Program-made: the position numbers and the translations under genes
Source: Pegea sp. RAD2-039
Lineage: Eukaryota; Chordata; Thaliacea; Salpida; Salpidae
NCBI GenBank assembly: GCA_034620365.1
Contig: JAQGEQ010000365.1
Coordinates: forward strand, 62,001 to 126,000
Direction: 5' to 3'
DNA: 64,000 bases
Part shown: one piece after another, positions 50,330-61,945 of the stretch
How positions within the stretch are numbered: the first letter of the stretch is position 1
Layout: each line of letters begins with the position of its first letter
The notes under the pieces: model-generated
The model's input: the letters and a program-made list of their open reading frames with translations, nothing else
Told to the model about the DNA's origin: nothing
Databases searched by the model: none

Positions 50330-53300
50330 TCAAACGACTTTATATTGAAGCACAAAAAATACTTCTTCACTTCCTGTCTTTCTAATAACAGCCACACCAA
50401 TCGTATTTACATCAGATGTTGGTTTGTAAGTCCATTCATACAAACCAGCAGGTCCCGGTTTTGCTTTCACTATCTTACGCTCATCAATCAACAATATAAC
50501 TTCGTTGTAAGGGTTTTCAACAAGTCCATTTCCAGAAGGCTCTTTCGCGAATTCTTTCAATTCTAACTAAAAACATGAAACCAAATTGAGAAAAGTCCAA
50601 ATTAGTCGAATCAACAAACCTTTAATACTGATTCCTCTCCCCGCTTAAAGAAATTATCTTCAAGACCAGTGACAAGTTTATGATAGCTAGAAGTCCACAA
50701 CGAGAAAGTGTGCGGAAAAGGTTTAACAATCGCACTTTCAATATCAACAACAATCAAACTATAAAACACAGATGTCAGAGTGTTCTGTCTCGAATCCTCA
50801 TCTTCAAATGTTCCAGCAAACACAGCAAGAGCATAGATTCCTTTCTTAGGAAATCGTGCTCTGATTGCTGAGTTTTCTGAATCAGCTAATTGAGACATAC
50901 AAAAACGGTCAAAGTTGGTTTCTTGCCCGTTGTGTTCCACCATTTTCAATGTCGGTTTCATGGGGTAGGGTGTTTTGTATTTAAAGAATAATTGAAGGTC
51001 CTCTCCACCAGCATACAGTCGACAAGGAACCAAATCATCTTTAGATTTAACTCTGAATTTGCTTTGAGTCCAAGAAACTGAATTAGTGAACCCTTCAACC
51101 GTTGTTTTCCGTTCTTGAAGTCTGAAAGAAGGTTTGTGAGATGATTTCAGGTCGGTGGTCGGCAGTTACTTGTTCTGGACTGCGCCCCAATAATAGACAG
51201 GACAAACTGGCAGGTGAGGACTTCTTTTAGCTGGTTTATCAGCAAATACCATGAATTGATAAACTTGTGGTATCCCATCAATTTTATTGACTTTGGAAGC
51301 ATAAATCTGAAAGAAAAAAGTAAAAATAAAAAGTAGAAAACAGAAAGATGATTAAACCTTAAGAAGAAATGTCTTTCTAGCATCTTTTGGTTGGACTCTG
51401 ATAGTAATAAATGAATAGTAAGGAGTACATTCGATCATACTTTCAATTGTTTCATCAATCTTTTCAACCATAAAAGCAACAGCTTCAGAATGTTCGAAAC
51501 AAACCATTCCTTCACCAAATTCATTTACATTTAAACAACCATCGTTGATATCATTTGATTCAGCGGGAAAAACACCAACTAAACGTAACGAGAGTTTCTC
51601 GAAATTAGGTGAAATAGAACCAAGCTTTCCTCCTGGTAATTTCGGGAACGGTGGGTTGTTTAAGATGGTGTTTTTACGCCAACTAATTAGGTAATGAGCG
51701 AAATCTGTGAATCGAGGTGATTGTTTGTTTCGATTTACATATAAAATAAGCGCGTAGTTTCCTTCATTAGGAAGACGAACACGAAATGTTATGAGATATC
51801 TATCATCTCTAGAAGATACACTTTGAAGTATCCGATCTTTTAAAGGTTTTGTTTGATCAGCTTCACTATGATAAAGACTATGAGCAAATTCGATGAAATC
51901 CTGTTCTTTGGAGTCTGGTTTCGAGTACAACACTGTCACTTTTCCTTCTCCATGTTTATCACAACTGACCAAGGAGTCCACGGGATTTACTTTTGCAAGT
52001 CCAATTTCAAAACCATATTGACTTAAACCGTAGTACGAGCAAATCTGTAAATAAGTCACGTGGTTATGTTTTCATATTTTATTTTAAAGTTATTCTGCTG
52101 TCATAGAAATACTTCAAAGTATTTTTCAATTTATTTACTCGAAGATAAAGATAAAATAAATAAAAGAATCTGCAGTGAATCCATAGAAGTTGAAATTGGT
52201 TTCTTTCAATAACTACTAAATCGAGGTTTTTAATTATTAAAATTAAATACTAAATTAAACTTTTCAAATTCAGCTATATAAGCAGTAAATTGAATTTTTA
52301 CTAAATATTCTTTACAAGTAGAAGAAGATGAAATCATTTCAAACTAACCTTAGGAAACAAAGGTCTGAATTCAGATTCTGATGTAGAGATAGGATCATCA
52401 CAATTAATTTGATAGATAGTCACGATATTAAACAAATTATCTTGTCCAGGTCTTTTCGACATTACATAAATTTCCAGAATATATTCACCTTTCTTAGGTA
52501 AGTAAATATGAACAAACTAACAAAATTATAAGATAAACAATCATGTCTTTTTACTGTCTCTGTCACTTACATCTGTATCTTCCTCTGTGTAGTGAAGGAC
52601 ACATCGCGTTAACACGATATCATCTTGAGTTTTTGACATTCCATCACGAGTTAGTAACTCACATTTATAAGTTTCAGCTGATCTACTGACTAATGGAACT
52701 GAAAATTTGAGTAGGAATTCACAGGAAGAACCCACATCTATTAAACCTGATAAACCAGGTGGTAGCGTCATTGTGTTTAAATAATAACTTGGCCATTTTT
52801 TAGGAGTTTTCTGGAAAAAATATTTATTAGTTCCACAAGGTGGCGCTAGACATAAAAAAGATTGAAAAATGAAATTTCAGAAAATATTTTTAAACTAAAA
52901 AATTTGTCGACGAATATTTGATTTTGAAAATAAAATCTAAAAACCTGAAATTCTTCTAAATTAACTGATTGAAGAACAGGCATCAATTGCCATTGTTTAT
53001 CATCAGGAAAATGTGTATTAATAAAAGCGTCAGGATCCGGCAGAAAAAAGAATTCTTCCCGATTCTTTCCAGTATTATTCTCATTTTCTATCAAATAATT
53101 TTATTAACATTTTTCAAGAAAATATTTCCGAAAAACCTGCTGCAGATAAAGCTCGTCGAGTATCAATAAATCTCCAATGTCCGTCGACAAATACAGCATT
53201 CCAAGCACCTCTAGATGGGTCTTCAACACCAGAAAATTGATAATCAGGAAACCAAGATGAACCTTTTACATATCCAGTAATCTCCTTGACATGTAGTTTC

Positions 53301-54723
53301 GCTGCTCTACAGAATTGTTGAGAATAATCAAAGTTGTCCAGTCTTCTACTTACTGGCAAAGACGACTGAATAATTGTGAAAATCGTTTTATATCATGAGC
53401 TATATCTCGTAAATAACCAAGAGGTGAATCTTCTACTGTTTCAGATGAAAAAACCATATCTTTCAAAGCTATATAATCTTGCCATGTTATCCAGACAAAG
53501 AATGTGCGTGCCTAAATGGTGTAGATGATAAATATGGAAATATAATTGTTAAAAACTTACAACTTCAAGTTCTGATAAATATGAGATATATAATTCTGTG
53601 ATTAATTTATTAAAAGTTAAATGAATTGAAGGAACTCTTGGCATATGATGTACATGATTTTCAATGTCCATAAAAAAAGAAATATCTTGCTTTCTATAAA
53701 AGTAAATAGAAATAAAAGATATTATTTAGAGTAAGAACTACTTGAGATAATTTTCTTTGTTTATATTTGGTGCTAAAGGTCTTCCTTTTGGCTTTCTTTT
53801 CTTGAGCGGCCCAAAATTTTCTTCGACTTCATCATTTTCAATTTTTCGTCGTTCCAATTTATCTAAAAACTGTGCTTTTCTAAAAATGCAATAAGTGTTG
53901 ATAAAATCAGCAATTGTTACATTAAATCACTTTGTAATTATTTGAGTTATTTCTAAAATGCATTTTTTAAAATAAATCTATTTAAAGATATCAATAAATA
54001 AAGTTAAAAAATATGTGTGAAGTAAATTTTAGGAATATTTAAAAACAATTATAGTAATAGACGTTTAAATAAATTAAAAATAAAATAATCAATTAATATT
54101 ACATAAGACAGTGACACTAAAAATCGCTAATTAAAAAGTTTCTATTTTTTAAATATTCCCACATAAGATATTTAATTATAATTTTTATTTGAAAGTTTTA
54201 CTAAAAATTGGTCTAAGAAATATTTTTAAAACGACAAAGTTGAAGCAAAAAAATCAAAATAAACATAAAATATATGAAACTACATTATTCATGATGAAAC
54301 AAAAAGCACATATTCAAATACTTAGTCAATATTTGAAAAAAAATCAAACTTTTAAGTAAATATTTCATGTTTTCAAGTCAGTAGAAAGTAAAATAAATGA
54401 ATTTTGAATATAAAATAATCAAATTTTTAAATCTTTTTTAAATATTAGAAAATATTGTTAGATTTTAAAAGAAAATTAAATTTTAAACTCAAAAATTTTT
54501 AAAAACCTCAAAAATTATCAATATTTTAAAATTTTGTTCAATTTATTAAATTAATAATATTTCTAAACAAGGATTTATTAGAAGATTTAAAAAATAAATA
54601 AACGATAAAGACTTACTTTGTTTTTTCACTTATTTTAGTTTTGCTTTTAGTTTTATTTTCTAAATTAGTTGTTGAAGCTTTTTTCTTGTTAGCAACATTA
54701 TTTGATGACTTTACTTGTTTCAT
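50330..54723 (-). CDS. KY/hillarin-like protein with inactive transglutaminase-like domain
   Basis: Family members are cytoskeleton-associated (KY in muscle, hillarin in annelids and flies). Exons 54617-54723, 53742-53879, 53561-53693, 53354-53511, 53137-53306, 52945-53087, 52571-52810, 52349-52516, 51358-52044, 51170-51306, 50620-51121, 50330-50566; 2820 nt, 939 aa, phases agree. The N-terminus is Lys-rich. The transglutaminase-like core (about 127-236) has TFFVWITWQDYIA, SPLGYLRDIAHDIKRFSQLF, ITGYVKGSSWFPDY and RGAWNAVFVDGHWRFIDT. The Cys position holds Ile167 and the His position Gly212; only Asp227 remains. Long beta-rich KY-type repeats follow (LPKKGEYILEIYV, RLPNEGNYALILYV, FPKKGIYALAVFAG). 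The stop lies 95 bp from the stop of the convergent oxidoreductase gene. Intron 1 is 737 bp of plain AT-rich sequence. Confidence 0.85.
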
Positions 54724-57700
54724 TTTTATTCAGCATCAAAAATAATTTAAGATTAAACTAGTTGATGAGGCTAGACTTTTAAATTTAAAAAGTTAAAAAC
54801 TGGTTAATTTCGTTTATTTAATTCTAAAAATTATAATTTTCTAAAAAAGTTCGAAATAATTGCGGTTTTTAAGCCAAATAACATATTAGAAATTTTTCTA
54901 CTTAAGTATTTTATATATGAACTTTCAAATAGGATAATAATAAACATTTTTTAGATTGTCGCTAATTTATTGACATAATAATTCGGATAATGAAAACTTT
55001 ACAAAAGAATTTTCTGGGTTATAAATAATCGAAAAAATAATTTCTATACATTATTCAAAAATTGAAAATGCAAATATGGTTTTTGTTGCGAATTAAAATT
55101 CAATTTAATATAGATTTAAAAATAAAAAAAACAATAAATTTTAAGTTGTGGAAAAATAAAATAAAAAATTCAGTATTGTGGTAGTTTTATGAAAAAGTGC
55201 CATTTGAAACTTATTTTTGCAATTTGTTGAAATATTACGGACAAAAACAATTTATAATTTTTTTTTCGTTCATGCAATATTATTTCATTAAAAATTTATA
55301 AGAATACATTAAGTCTAAGCACGTATGATATCTAAAATAGTTTTAGCAAATTATTTTGATCGAAATAAACAAGTTTGGAAAAATATTAGATGTAGATAAA
55401 AACTAAAAATGAATATTTGTAGAGTTTATAACTCTTAAACTTTTTAAGTTTAACCACAAAACTGCTATATTTAAAATATTTCCTTCATATACATCTCTGT
55501 AAAATGATATTAACAAGACATGAACTTACTTTTTAATATCAATCTAGTAATACTAATATTTAATCTTAATAAAAATTATATTAGAAGAAAAAGCTATTAG
55601 ACTTAATTTTGAAAAATCTAGATATCCAAAATTGGAATAAAATAAATAATTTTGAAACGTTTTCGTCGTTTTGATCGTAAAAACTATTACTATGTTGTTC
55701 AATAAATTAATTATTAGTTTTCATTGTTTAAGTTTTTCATTTGTCTTTAAAACAGAAAATAATTCGTTATCGTGTTTAAAAAGCATTATATAACTAACTC
55801 TATTTGATAAATTTTTAGAAGTTGCGAAACTTGCAGAAGACGTTTATGTTAATCAGCGATAAATAATCGTTAATAGTTTCACTTTTAGCTCAATTGAAGT
55901 CTATAGAACATTATCAGATTATCTAAACTACATTCTCATATTTTTAGATATTAAGTAAAACTTACAAAAATCATGTTTTTCTTAACAAGTTTAACTATAA
56001 ATGTGTTTATAATGATATTTTAAACAATAAATAAATAATTTTTGTTTTAAATATACTTGTAAAAATGTTCAATAATGATATAAAAAGAAATAAACAATTT
56101 TTAGAACTGTAAAGTTATTTTATTTTAAAAATCGTAATGTTTCTTAAACGAAATTTAGGAAACTAAAAAGCTATTTGATTTATATAAAAAAAAACTATTA
56201 AAGGAAGACTTATTTTGAAAGAATTTTTAAAAATTATTCAACATAGTAAAAAAAAATTCAAATTTTTTGAACAAAAGTCACAACAACATTAACAATATTT
56301 TGTTTTTCAAATTATTATTTTATGTATAGATACAGTTACCCTTGAATTAACCAAGTAAGTTGAAAAGTTAACAAAGTAGTGATTATTTTTTATCTTAAAA
56401 CAGTTTATCTAAATTTATAAATTATTTCTAAATTTGTAACACATTTAAGCTTGAATTATCAAATGATTTATTTAAGCGTTTTAACATGTTTAATTTGAAA
56501 TGAATTCTTTCTAGATTTCCAATTATTTTATTGAATAAGATTTATAAAGTGTTAAAAAATTCAAACAGTAATAAGTTACTTTAAAATCATTTTCACGAGT
56601 TTGTTAACTTAAGTAATTATATTGTTTGATTTTATACTTGTAGAAAGTTTAATCCTCCTATAATTTACTGATAACAAAATACGGATTTTTAAAAAGAGTA
56701 AAAAGGTAACTTGAAGTGATTTAATTTGATAAATCTGTTTACTTTTTAACATGGCAACAAATATCTTTAAATAAGTAATTAGCAAAATTTATTTTTTGTG
56801 TTATTAAAATATACTTCTAAATTAGATGTGGTTAAACACTTTTAAAGTTGTTACAGACTTATAAAAAATTGTAAAACTTCTGACTAGCAAACTAAACTAA
56901 CGAGTAGCAGTAACATAAGCTTTGTGGTTTACAAACATACTATGTTCTGCAGATTTTGTGGTTAATCTATAGAAAAAAGCATATGTGAATAAAATATGAC
57001 GAAATGAATATAAAATTTATAATCTTGAGAAAATTATATCATAAAATTACAAAAGTTAGCAAAATACTAAACTTTCTAAGTCACTGAATCTTCAACTTAT
57101 AAAGAATTTTACGCAGATTACGATTAAAGTTTCTAACTTTATTGATGTCATATTTTATTAATATTTTCTTAAGATGACGCAGCTTTTAAATCTTCAAAAT
57201 CAGAGGTTTAATCCAAAACAAAAGTAGGAAAAAAATAATAAAAACAAAGAATATGAGCTACAAACATATTTTTATAATTTTTTAAAGGTTTCCAACATAA
57301 AAACAAATTCGAAAATATGATTTATTACATTCAAACATTACTCTATTTCAAGATTATATTTTCGAAAAAACTGTAGTTCATTTAAAATAAAACTTTCTAA
57401 AAACCGAAAATTGAAAAAAACGATGATAAAAGAATTAATCATTGTTGTGTTTACTGCATGCATTATTTTCATTGTTTTCAGTTTCCTTATTGACTTTATA
57501 TATCAAACAGTTAACAGTGCAATGCCTCAGAATATATAGTTTATAAAGTAAAGTATTTTTATAGAAGTAACTTTTAAATCTTCACTTACAAATTTTCTAA
57601 TCATTTAATTACTTTAACAAAAATTAAATAATTTTCTAACTGTAATTTTTTACACAATGTTTAGTTGGTAACAAAAAATCTTTTCAAAATCTAACAATTT

Positions 57701-59884
57701 TAGTTAATCTTTAGATAGCTAGAAGGCAGAACGTTGTATTTCCTGCTTTTTTGTGCTGATCGGATATTACTCTAAACACGTTGCCAATTCGTTCTTAAAT
57801 TAATCGCTAGTTGCTGCTAACTGATGATTTCTTTAAAGTCTTTAGTAGAAACAATTTTTAAAATTTTTTAGCTTTTAATTTTCATTAAATTACAATTTAT
57901 TCAAATTTTAAAACTAAAATTGAAAGCGTTTATAGTTAAATCTACAATTTCGCTTTATTAGAAATTTATAATTTCATTAAAAGTAAATTACAAAAAGAAA
58001 CCTTTTTTATATAAATATATAATTATTTAGCTTTTATAGATTGATAATAAGATGATAGTTTGTTTATTAAACTCAAATTATAATTTTATAAATTTCTGAC
58101 ATTATTTTATTTGTAAAATTAATTTTAATCTTTATTTTATGGAACTTTAAATATTATAATTGAACGATAAAACTCTAGATAAATCATTTTGTTTTAAAAA
58201 TCAGATTAAATAACTCAAGTGTTTAAAAGAATCAACACAACATGCATTCATACAAAAAACTTTATGAAAAATAGTTCTAAGAAAATTTGATTCAAAAATA
58301 TTTTTGTTCAAAATTTAGTGAATCAATTTTTTTAAATTTTAGTTTAAATTTTTATATAAATAAATCTTACAAAAAATTTAATCAAAAATAAGATTAAAAA
58401 AAGTTTTGAAAAATAGAAAGTCACAAATTAATTCATCGAAAATTGAAAGAAATAAAAAGAATTCCTTTTCCAGTTTTACAAATTTAATTGTTTCAATGAC
58501 TTCTAAATTGGAGAAGATTTTATATTCAAACCCGCAAATCGTTAATTGATTTTTAAAAGTATTTAAATCAAACATATTTAACTTTCTGTAAGAAAAGTGT
58601 AGCAGAAGCAGTTAGTATGCAATAAAAACAAGCAAACATCAGAAGTTCTATTTCACTTGAATACCAACAACAATTATATAAATTTATTTTTCCAAATTTT
58701 AATAAACATTCAGCAAAATTAACTTTTATTTATTTGTCAGAATTTCAACTTAAACTTCAGCTAGCAACTTATGATAAAGAATAATTTTATTTCTAAAAAC
58801 TGTTAAATTTCCTACAAATCTCAAAGGAGATTTCAATTTTGAAAAGCGAAGTTCAAATCATTGTCTAGTTTGTTTTTAAAACTAAATTCATATTTGATAA
58901 AAACTTAATAAAATAAAAGTTTTTTCGAAAATTTATTTCTTATGAAATTCTACAAAAAACCAAAAATTGTGAAAGTTGTGAAAAATAAACAATTTTTTTA
59001 ATTGAAGTTTTTGAAATAATATTTATAAAACAAAAACAAGAAAATTAGTTCTATGATTTACTGCTTCAAAAATTTATACAATTACAACACAGACTACTTG
59101 CTTGATGACAGAGACTTACACAAACAAGTTATTTAAAAAACTAACTAAATAAAAGAAGATACTAAAATGATTACTAGTTGAAAAGAAAAAAATTCAAGAC
59201 AACACTTACTTAATTAACATTTTGTGAGATTGTAATAAATTAAATCAATCTAATTACTTTATAACACGAGATGTCTGAAACCGTTGAAGACATTCAAACG
59301 GTTGTAAAAGAAGTGAAATTAAAGAAATAAATCTTTAAAGAGTTCATCTTCTTCTAGATTTAGTTTTAAACAAGATGTGGCAAGAATTTTGTGGATATAT
59401 TGCACATTAAACATCGAAACAAACAGAGAAATAAGTTAACGCAAGAAACAAAAAACAGATGCTAGATTATTTTCTAAGTTAGAAAACACTTAGAAAAGTG
59501 CAAATAAATCAATTAGAAGTGATAAGCGAGAAGATTTACCCACTACTGAGTGAATAAGTGTAAGAAACTGACTTTAACATCTTTCGTTTAATTTGCCATC
59601 AGCAAATTTTGAACATGTGATTTGTTAAATGAGGAAAATAAGCTCCTAGACTAAAAGGAAGTCGATTTGACAATAAAGTCACGTAACTAGTAAGTCATTG
59701 ATAGGATAGATTTGAAGTTATTTATGGGTAGGAGGCAGTAATTGGTGATTGTAAAGAGACTTTTGCGATAATAATTCAAAATTTGAATAAAAAAAAAAGA
59801 AAAATATTTAGATGAAGAAAGTACAATAAAAAGAATGAAATATTCACCGAATAAATACAACAAAAAAAATCGAAAAAACATCAA
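54724..59884. other. Large AT-rich spacer
   Basis: About 5.2 kb, among the most AT-rich parts of the window. I found no exon-like block, repeat family or conserved word. The 65-codon minus-strand frame at 58378-58575 and the one at 59687-59884 are of random composition. The region near 54724-55000 should contain the promoter of the KY-like gene. Confidence 0.5.
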
Positions 59885-59899
59885 AAATAGTCCTCAGAG

Positions 59900-60062
59900 A
59901 GATCGATGTTGCTCCTGGGAGATCAGAGACGCTTCTGGGGCTTCAGAGAAGCTCCTGGGGTACCGTTGTGGGTCCTGGGGCTTCAGAGACGCTTCTGGGG
60001 CTTCAGGAACCCTTCTGGAGCTTCAGAGATGCTTCTGGGGCTTCAGAGACGGTTCTGGGGCA
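59900..60062. repeat. Degenerate GC-rich repeat
   Basis: Imperfect copies of CTTCTGGGGCTTCAGAGACG and a related GGGTACCGTTGTGGGTCCTG-type word that occurs twice (as GGGGCACCGTTGTAGG at the right end). It abuts the 15-bp minisatellite and may have given rise to it, since both share GTGGGTC. Confidence 0.8.
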
Positions 60063-60868
60063 CCGTTGTAGGTCGTGAAGAAGATGTGGGTCCTGGAGAA
60101 GATGTGGGTCTTGAAGATGTGGGTCGTGGAGAAATGGGTCGTGAAGATGTGGGTCGTGGAGATGTGGGTCGTGGAGATGTGGGTCTTGGAGATGTGGGTC
60201 GTGAAGATGTGGGTCGTGGAGAAGTGGGTCCTGGAGAAGATGTGGGTCTTGAAGATGTGGGTCGTGGAGAAGTGGGTCGTGGAGATGTGGGTCGTGGAGA
60301 TGTGGGTCGTGAAGATGTGGGTCGTGGAGATGTGGGTCGTGGAGAAGTGGGTCCTGGAGAAGATGTGGGTCTTGAAGATGTGGGTCGTGGAGAAGTGGGT
60401 CGTGGAGATGTGGGTCGTGAAGATGTGGGTCGTGGATGTGGGTCGTGGAGTCGCGAAGATGTGGGTCGTGGAGATGTGGGTCTTGGAGATGTGGGTCGTG
60501 GAGATGTGGGTCGTGGAGAAGTGGGTCGTGAAGATGTGGGTCGTGGAGATGTGGGTCTTGGAGATGTGGGTCTTGGAGATGAAGATGTGGGTCGTGGAGA
60601 AGTGGGTCGTGGAGATGTGGGTCGTGGAGATGTGGGTCGTGGAGATGTGGGTCGTGGAGATGTGGGTCTTGGAGATGTGGGTCGTGGAGATGTGGGTCGT
60701 GGAGAAGTGGGTCGTGAAGATGTGGGTCGTGGAGATGTGGGTCTTGGAGATGTGGGTCTTGGAGATGTGGGTCGTGAAGATGTGGGTCGTGGAGATGTGG
60801 GTCTTGGAGAAGTGGGTCTTGGAGATGTGGGTCTCGGAGATGTGGGTCGTGGAGATGTGGGTCCTGGG
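60063..60868. repeat. 15-bp G-rich minisatellite
   Basis: About fifty copies of GATGTGGGTCGTGGA, with variants GTCTTGGA, GTCGTGAA, GTCCTGGA and GAAGTGGGTC. The unit is a multiple of three, so long artefactual frames run through it on both strands (Arg-Pro-Thr-Ser on the minus strand, Asp-Val-Gly-Arg on the plus strand). Each unit has one GGG run on the plus strand. It begins immediately downstream of the minus-strand C2/R-SNARE ORF. Confidence 0.95.
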
Positions 60869-61945
60869 CTACTTACTCTGACTTTTTCTTTTATATTTTT
60901 CAGCAAGATGTTGACTAACAGCTCTGAAACTGTTGGCATTTTCCTTCATCTCAGATGTAGTCTCTTCTAACTCACTAACTCGATCTAAACGATCCTTGAA
61001 GGCACTATGAAGCATCGTGAAAGTCTTATCAACGGATGCAGGAGTTGATCTTAAGGATGCAGATCTCGAAGGACTCTTCTCTACATCAGGAGATGTTTCT
61101 GAGAAGACTCGATTCCGAAATCCTTCTGAAGAAATATTTAGAGATTTCCGGGATGTTTTGGAATCTGATCTTCTAATCGTCTTCCTTCTTGAAGTATAAG
61201 GATCAATTGAGACTTTTCTGATCTTCGGAGGTTGAATCACTGATGCTCCGACATCATGAAGATTCATAGAGACACTAGTAGTTCCGGATTCGTTTAAAAG
61301 GATCTCTAGTTCGTTTAGAATGAGAGTAAACTCGCCTAGTAGCTGATCCCTCTTCTGTTTGTGAAGTCGATAAAGTCTCAACCGGAAATTGGATTCTTTA
61401 AAGACTTCGTAAGTGAGATCATGGAGACATTCATTCGAGAATTTGATTGAATCCAAATAATTATCTTTTAAATGATACTTTTTGCTGTGTCCTCGTATCT
61501 CTGATGGAAGTATCTTTGTTCGGAGTTGTAAAGAAATCAAATCAGATTCAGAAGATTGATCTGTAGGATCTGCGTCTTCTAGAACGGATGTAGAAATTCC
61601 ATATGCGCTCACTGCAAAGATCTTCACACAGTCACTCGTTGGAAAGACTTTAAAATCGATTTTCAATTCCACTTTAAGAGCGAGAGGACGATGATCTAGA
61701 TAAGAAGAACTTGCAATCCTGGAAAGAAGATTCATTCGTTTCAGTTTATCTTTCATTTTGTGTTTCTTTTCATCTTTTTCATCTTTTTCTGGAAGTTCTT
61801 TTATTGCTTCTGGATCTTCTTGCTTTTGAGGTGATTCAACTTTGACTTCCACGTGGTTGTTGTCAAGTAGTTTGCTCTCTTCTGAATCCTTCTCGTTTTT
61901 ATCTTCTCCACAAATACAGAAAAAACAGCAACAATTTAGCCTCAT
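60869..61945 (-). CDS. Cys-rich, synaptotagmin-type C2-like domain and R-SNARE motif protein
   Basis: Single uninterrupted frame, 358 aa. The N-terminus MRLNCCCFFCIC suggests palmitoylation. A charged stretch (13-75) precedes a C2-like domain at about 86-232: ALKVELKIDFKVF, SLQLRTKILPS, IKFSNE and FRLRLYRLHKQKRDQLLGEF match the strand pattern of synaptotagmin C2A, nearest to the calcium-independent 14/16 type; the calcium Asp residues are missing. A Ser/Arg-rich linker leads to about 305-349, which aligns with synaptobrevin: R319 falls on the zero-layer arginine, and V323, L326, M333, A337, F340 and L347 fall on +1, +2, +4, +5, +6 and +8. The frame ends at TAG 60869-60871, but a consensus donor (GTAAGT at 60876) could splice out the last residues and continue past the minisatellite. 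An acceptor-like CACTTGTAG precedes the start, so a 5' UTR exon is likely. Confidence 0.75.
   Translation of the reverse strand: MRLNCCCFFCICGEDKNEKDSEESKLLDNNHVEVKVESPQKQEDPEAIKELPEKDEKDEKKHKMKDKLKRMNLLSRIASSSYLDHRPLALKVELKIDFKVFPTSDCVKIFAVSAYGISTSVLEDADPTDQSSESDLISLQLRTKILPSEIRGHSKKYHLKDNYLDSIKFSNECLHDLTYEVFKESNFRLRLYRLHKQKRDQLLGEFTLILNELEILLNESGTTSVSMNLHDVGASVIQPPKIRKVSIDPYTSRRKTIRRSDSKTSRKSLNISSEGFRNRVFSETSPDVEKSPSRSASLRSTPASVDKTFTMLHSAFKDRLDRVSELEETTSEMKENANSFRAVSQHLAEKYKRKSQSK

Noticed and set aside
60043..60970. Three long open frames (268-354 codons) over the 15-bp array on both strands
   Set aside because: The period is a multiple of three and lacks stops, so open frames arise automatically; no splice support and no known protein of this kind here.
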